Positions 60,403 to 64,000 of a stretch of 64,000 nucleotides of DNA are shown in pieces. Source of the stretch: Streptomyces sp. NBC_01669 (GTDB lineage Bacteria > Actinomycetota > Actinomycetes > Streptomycetales > Streptomycetaceae). A model generated the notes under the pieces. The model made no database searches, was not told the origin of the DNA, and was given only the letters and a program-made list of their open reading frames with translations. Numbering within the stretch: the stretch's first letter is position 1; every line of letters begins with the position of its first letter. The DNA lies in assembly GCF_026339735.1 (NCBI RefSeq), contig NZ_JAPEQG010000002.1, positions 620,001 to 684,000 on the forward strand, given 5' to 3'. The translations under genes and the position numbers were made by a program.

Positions 60403-62849
60403 GCGGGTCGCTCCGGTCGCAGGTCGGGCAAGGGCTGAGGGATGCGGGGCATGCCGAGGAAACCCTGGCGGGTCTTGCGGATCATGGCGGCGGCCTGCTG
60501 GATCTCGGCGCGTTCGGCGTCGGTGAGCTTGTCGACTTCCTCGGTGACGCGACGGATCAGCCGCCGGACGCGGGAGATCTCCTCCTCCGACGGGGTGGCC
60601 TCGGTGCGCGCCCAGTCGTCGGCCTCGGTCATCGACCGCAGCCTCTCGCGCTGCCGCAGCAGACCGTCGAGGTAGGCGGCGAGCTCGGGGAGGTAGGAGA
60701 TGTCGGTGGAGTAGTGGTCGCAGCCCATGCAGCGGAACCGCAAGGGGCAGGCACCGCCTCCGGCGGCGACGTTGGAGGGTTCGGAGCAGGTGCCGAAGGG
60801 GACTTGCACCGATCCGATAGCCAGGCGAGTGCGCTCGGCGTCCAGCAAGGTGGTGACCGCTCCCCAGACGCGCTGTCCGTGGCGGTCGAACTGCATGGTG
60901 GTGACCTTGTCGACGGCTTCGCGCAGTCGTACTTCCTTGACCCGGTAGTAGCAGCGGGTCGACTGGTAGGAGTCGTGATCCATCAAGGGTGACAGGACCT
61001 CAATGGAGACTCCGGCGTCCGCGTGACGCTGGGCGAAGGAGTGCCGGTAGGCGTAGGGGAAGATCTCCTCCTTGTCGAAGACGGTGCCGTCGTCCAGGTG
61101 GAACTCCGGCAGGACGGTGACCCACTCACGGTGCATCCCGCTGAAGTGGTTGGAGTCGATGCCCTTGTTCCCGAGCTGGTTAATCACCGACGACGGCAGC
61201 AGGGCCAGCTGGGACAGCGGCCTGTCCGGGTAGAGGAGGCGGACGCGTTCTTGCTGCTCGCGGATCAGCCGGGCAGTGGGTTCGTGGATCGGCAGCTCAC
61301 GCCGGATCCGCTGTTCCTTCCAGTTGTTGTAGACCAGGACGGGTTTATCCTGCCGGTCCCGGTTCAGGCAGTGGAACTCCAGCTTGCAGATCTCCTCCGG
61401 GCGCCGGCCGGTGTCCATCATCAGCTCCACCGCGACGCGCAGTTCGCGGCACGTCATCTCCTCGAACACGTCCAGCTGAGCGCAGAGCTGCCGCATCACC
61501 TCCGGCGGCAGGTCCTGGCCCTCCTCGGAGGGCTCTGGCGGTTTCGGAACGTCGTGCCGGGTGATCACGAAGTCGTCGGGAAGCCCGGCCATGGGCCCAT
61601 CGGCCCTGGTCAGGCCCATCACGCGGGACTGCCTCAGCACGTTGCGGGCGGCCCGGACGTAGGTGGTGCGGGTGCCGGCGGCGATGCGGCCGTTGGCCTC
61701 CAGGAACGTCATTCGGTTCAGGTAGTTCTCGATGTCCGCCCGTCCCAGCGCCGCCGTGTCTGTGCCGTGGTCCTGGCGGGCGTCGAGGCTGCGTGACAGG
61801 AAGGCCAGGGCGGTCAGGTGCTGGCGGGCGTGGGAAGACGTGCTGCGGGAGCGTACCCGGGTCAGGTAGTCGCGGGCCCAGCGTTTCGCGGTCTCCTTCA
61901 GCCAGGGCTGGTGGACGGCGGTGAAGTCCACCGAGCCGCGGTGCCCAAAGACCGCCAGGTCCCAGATGTCCTTGCCGTACTCGCCCTCCGGGGACTTGAA
62001 GGCCCGCAGCGCGTAGGCGGTCAAACGGCTGAGCAGGACCATCGCGGTGCCGTTCGATTCCGGTGCCGGGACGTCCTCCAGCCCTCCCGCCCGCGAGGGG
62101 CGGATCGTGCGATCGATGAGCGAGCGCAGCCCGCCGACGTCGGTCTTCGCTCCCCGCTGGCAGCGGCGCTGCAGGCCGAACAGCAGCTGTGCGACGACCA
62201 GGTCCGGCAAGCCCCGGAAGCTGACCTCGGCACCGCTGCAGCCCGACGGCGCGGTCCGCAGCCACATCTGCTCGTCGACGGGCCCCTCCTTGCGCAGCTG
62301 GTTGAGCTGTTTGCCGTGCGGGTGACAGAGCCGGTGGCCCATCGCGGTGACGGCCTGGCGGGTGCAGGCGAGCACGCCGCAGCCACCGAAGCCGGGCAGG
62401 GCCCGGGCCGTAGGGCCGGTCATGAACTCCGCCATCGTGCCGCCGAACTGCTGGTACTGGTACCAGTGCGAGCGACACAGCGGCTGTTTGCGGGAGTTGA
62501 TCCAGGTCCGCTCACATCCGTCGACCCGGCACTGGCCCGGGACGACACGCGAGGCGGTGCGCGGGAGCTGGATGAACTCCTGGAGCGGCAGTCCCGACTG
62601 TCGGTGCTGGTCCTGGCAGGTCCGGCACAGACCGCGGGCCTTCGACGGCAGGTCGCACCTCGGCACCGGGCAGGCCCGCATGCCCAGCGTCGGGTGGTCG
62701 ATCGGCGCGGTCAGGACAAGCCGATCAGTGTCCCAGCCGACCCCTTTGAGGAACTTCGGCTCGATCAACGACCACAAGAACGCGGCTCTGTCCTCCTCGG
62801 ATGCGCCTGGGGACGGCGGCACCGCCGGCAGCGACACGGTCGCGGTCAC
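60399..62849 (-). CDS. tnpB: TnpB-like large tyrosine recombinase with zinc fingers (Tn554 type)
   Basis: 816 residues from GTG 62849 (GTGA overlap with tnpA). N-terminal ~230 residues carry three C-x4-6-C...C-x2-H/C type units (CPVPRCDLPSKARGLCRTC; CRVDGCERTW...LCRSH; CGVLACTRQ...LCHPH). The middle is a core-binding domain and the end a tyrosine recombinase: MDTGRRPEEICKLEF (R), AYRHSFAQRHADAG (H-x-x-R variant), MDHDSYQSTRCYYRV (H and Tyr). Longer than Tn554 TnpB (630) because of the finger array. Confidence 0.88.
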   Translation of the reverse strand: MTATVSLPAVPPSPGASEEDRAAFLWSLIEPKFLKGVGWDTDRLVLTAPIDHPTLGMRACPVPRCDLPSKARGLCRTCQDQHRQSGLPLQEFIQLPRTASRVVPGQCRVDGCERTWINSRKQPLCRSHWYQYQQFGGTMAEFMTGPTARALPGFGGCGVLACTRQAVTAMGHRLCHPHGKQLNQLRKEGPVDEQMWLRTAPSGCSGAEVSFRGLPDLVVAQLLFGLQRRCQRGAKTDVGGLRSLIDRTIRPSRAGGLEDVPAPESNGTAMVLLSRLTAYALRAFKSPEGEYGKDIWDLAVFGHRGSVDFTAVHQPWLKETAKRWARDYLTRVRSRSTSSHARQHLTALAFLSRSLDARQDHGTDTAALGRADIENYLNRMTFLEANGRIAAGTRTTYVRAARNVLRQSRVMGLTRADGPMAGLPDDFVITRHDVPKPPEPSEEGQDLPPEVMRQLCAQLDVFEEMTCRELRVAVELMMDTGRRPEEICKLEFHCLNRDRQDKPVLVYNNWKEQRIRRELPIHEPTARLIREQQERVRLLYPDRPLSQLALLPSSVINQLGNKGIDSNHFSGMHREWVTVLPEFHLDDGTVFDKEEIFPYAYRHSFAQRHADAGVSIEVLSPLMDHDSYQSTRCYYRVKEVRLREAVDKVTTMQFDRHGQRVWGAVTTLLDAERTRLAIGSVQVPFGTCSEPSNVAAGGGACPLRFRCMGCDHYSTDISYLPELAAYLDGLLRQRERLRSMTEADDWARTEATPSEEEISRVRRLIRRVTEEVDKLTDAERAEIQQAAAMIRKTRQGFLGMPRIPQPLPDLRPERPA

Positions 62850-64000
62850 CGGGCGCCTCCCGCCAGCTCGCGCGGCGAAGGCACCCGGTCCACCGCCTCC
62901 CGCAACCGGCCCGGGTCGGGGTGCAGATACGGCTCCGCGCTGGACAGCCGTGCGTGATCGAGCAGGGCGGCCACCTCGTCCAGAGTGCCGCCGGCGTCCG
63001 CGACGTTGCTGGCCATCGCGTGTCTGAGCATGTGCGGGGTCACGATCCGCGACAGCCCGGCCCGCTTCGACAGCCGCTGAAGCAGCTCCGTGACGCCGTC
63101 CGGGCTCATCGGGGCGCCCAGCGGCTCGGCGAACAGGTTCACCAGCACGAAGTCGCTCGCCGCTCCGTGCGGCAACGCCATCCGCTCGATCACGTACTGG
63201 TCGTGGGCCTGGACCACCAGGAAGTCGACCGGCTTGGCCTTCCCCGGACCTGCGGACTGCTGGCGTTTGGCCCACGCCCCGTTGACGTTCTCCCGCCGCA
63301 GCACGTGCAGGTGCGAGCCGGCCACCCGGCAGCCGAGCGCGGAGGAGTCCGGCATGAAGTGCATGTCCTCGCGCCGCAGGCCCGCCGCGGTGCCGCGGCG
63401 CAGTCCGGCCCGGGCAAGCAGCAGCACGATGAAGCGGTCCCGGGCGTTGCGGCAGGCCAGGAAGAGGGCCACCGCCTCGGCGTCCATGGCCCGGTCCCGG
63501 CGCTTACGCGGCACCTGCACCCGGTGGCGGGCCTTGAGCCGGTAGCTCATCCCCTCACCGCAGGCCTCCTCGGGCAGGTCCCAGTCCTCAGCCACCTCGT
63601 AGAGCTGGACCAGCACCTCCGACGGCACGGTCTTCGCGGTAATGCCGTGCAACAGGAACTGCCGAACCCCGGTCAGCACGTTCCCGATCCGCCCCGGCTG
63701 CCGGTGGGGCTCCGCCCCCGGCCCGGCCATCACCACCCCGCGACCCGCGACCGGCCGCTCAATGCCGGTGGCCTCCGGTGTCCCGTACTTCAGCCACACG
63801 GTGAACAGCCCCAGATCCTGCGCGGCACTCCGCCAGTCCCGGCCGGTCCGGGCACACCAGCGCAGGTACAGCGCGACGTGCCCAGCGTACGTACGCGTCG
63901 TCAACTCCGCCTGATCCCGGCCGAACCGCACGTACCGCAAGAACGCATCTGCCGCCGGCACCACCGCCAAGTCTTCGTCCAGCACCGTCCAGTACCCCGC
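62846..64000 (-). CDS. tnpA: TnpA-like tyrosine recombinase (Tn554 type), 5' end beyond the window
   Basis: At least 379 residues; the frame is still open at the window edge (a GTG at 63985 is preceded in frame by GYWT), so the true start is probably outside. Catalytic set: LLLARAGLRRGTAAGLRRED (R), TPHMLRHAMASNVADAG (H-x-x-R), LLDHARLSSAEPYLHPDP (H ... Tyr). First gene of the tnpA-tnpB-tnpC operon, coupled to tnpB. Confidence 0.88.
   Translation of the reverse strand, partial: AGYWTVLDEDLAVVPAADAFLRYVRFGRDQAELTTRTYAGHVALYLRWCARTGRDWRSAAQDLGLFTVWLKYGTPEATGIERPVAGRGVVMAGPGAEPHRQPGRIGNVLTGVRQFLLHGITAKTVPSEVLVQLYEVAEDWDLPEEACGEGMSYRLKARHRVQVPRKRRDRAMDAEAVALFLACRNARDRFIVLLLARAGLRRGTAAGLRREDMHFMPDSSALGCRVAGSHLHVLRRENVNGAWAKRQQSAGPGKAKPVDFLVVQAHDQYVIERMALPHGAASDFVLVNLFAEPLGAPMSPDGVTELLQRLSKRAGLSRIVTPHMLRHAMASNVADAGGTLDEVAALLDHARLSSAEPYLHPDPGRLREAVDRVPSPRELAGGAR

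Noticed and set aside
1..64000. Biosynthetic cluster, prophage structural genes or a restriction/defence island
   Set aside because: No PKS/NRPS/terpene core, capsid, terminase, portal, methylase or recognised defence genes were found; oxidoreductases are isolated.

Overview
The window is high-GC actinobacterial DNA, very probably from a Streptomyces. Supporting signs are the strong G/C bias at third codon positions, frequent GTG starts, many GTGA or ATGA stop/start overlaps, an F420-type LLM oxidoreductase, SUKH, DUF4253, DUF6225 and DUF4166 proteins, and many actinomycete insertion sequences. No rRNA, ribosomal, central-metabolism or biosynthetic cluster genes are seen. The mix of transposons, recombinase operons, truncated genes and frameshifts fits a decaying accessory region such as a chromosome arm, a linear plasmid or an integrated element.

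Layout. 1-6.8 kb: integrase remnant, secreted ricin-type lectin, frameshifted kinase-like gene, a self-regulated operon (SRPBCC, DUF4166, TetR) behind two operator-like palindromes, a broken DUF4253 gene and a SUKH protein. 6.8-13.4 kb: LOG-family enzyme, a three-gene recombinase operon (zinc-finger recombinase, small HTH protein, tyrosine integrase) with repeated operators, DUF6225, an IS3 element with both ends visible, and a small helical protein. 13.6-21.1 kb: dienelactone-hydrolase-like gene, then a MarR-MFS-DUF1330 cassette lying between two direct copies of a Tn3-family transposase 3' end, together with an IS110 and an IS1182 remnant.

21.2-30.9 kb is a nested mobile-element block. An IS5-family gene and an IS1380 gene lie beside an IS3 element. 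The IS3 orfA is split by a group II intron whose removal restores the reading frame exactly. Its orfB is split by an IS110 fragment and a three-gene serine-recombinase unit (recombinase, HTH protein, DUF5372). 31-37.7 kb: a membrane protein plus multicopper oxidase pair, then another IS3 element whose right terminal repeat was hit by an IS4-family element with an 8-bp target duplication, then a small YgaP-like membrane protein.

37.9-52.2 kb: two IS605-type elements (tnpA/tnpB) in the same orientation. Between them are an M4 metalloprotease with Ig-like and P domains, a tRNA-Trp(CCA), an LLM oxidoreductase, an FAD monooxygenase, several small pseudogenes and IS110/ISL3 remnants. 52-57.3 kb: two convergent vWA (TerF-like) fragments, an IS110, a TOPRIM-like fragment and a HEAT-like protein. 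57.3-59.6 kb: an IS630-family element bounded by TA dinucleotides, with a passenger gene and a GNAT acetyltransferase lying between alternative copies of its terminal repeat. 59.8-64 kb: a Tn554-like tnpA-tnpB-tnpC operon running off the right edge.

Functionally, the cargo that looks intact is small: secreted hydrolase and lectin, copper oxidase, MFS efflux with its MarR regulator, GNAT, SUKH and oxidoreductases. Mobile DNA dominates, and at least eight otherwise good genes carry a single frameshift. That pattern means either real decay or a homopolymer-prone assembly.
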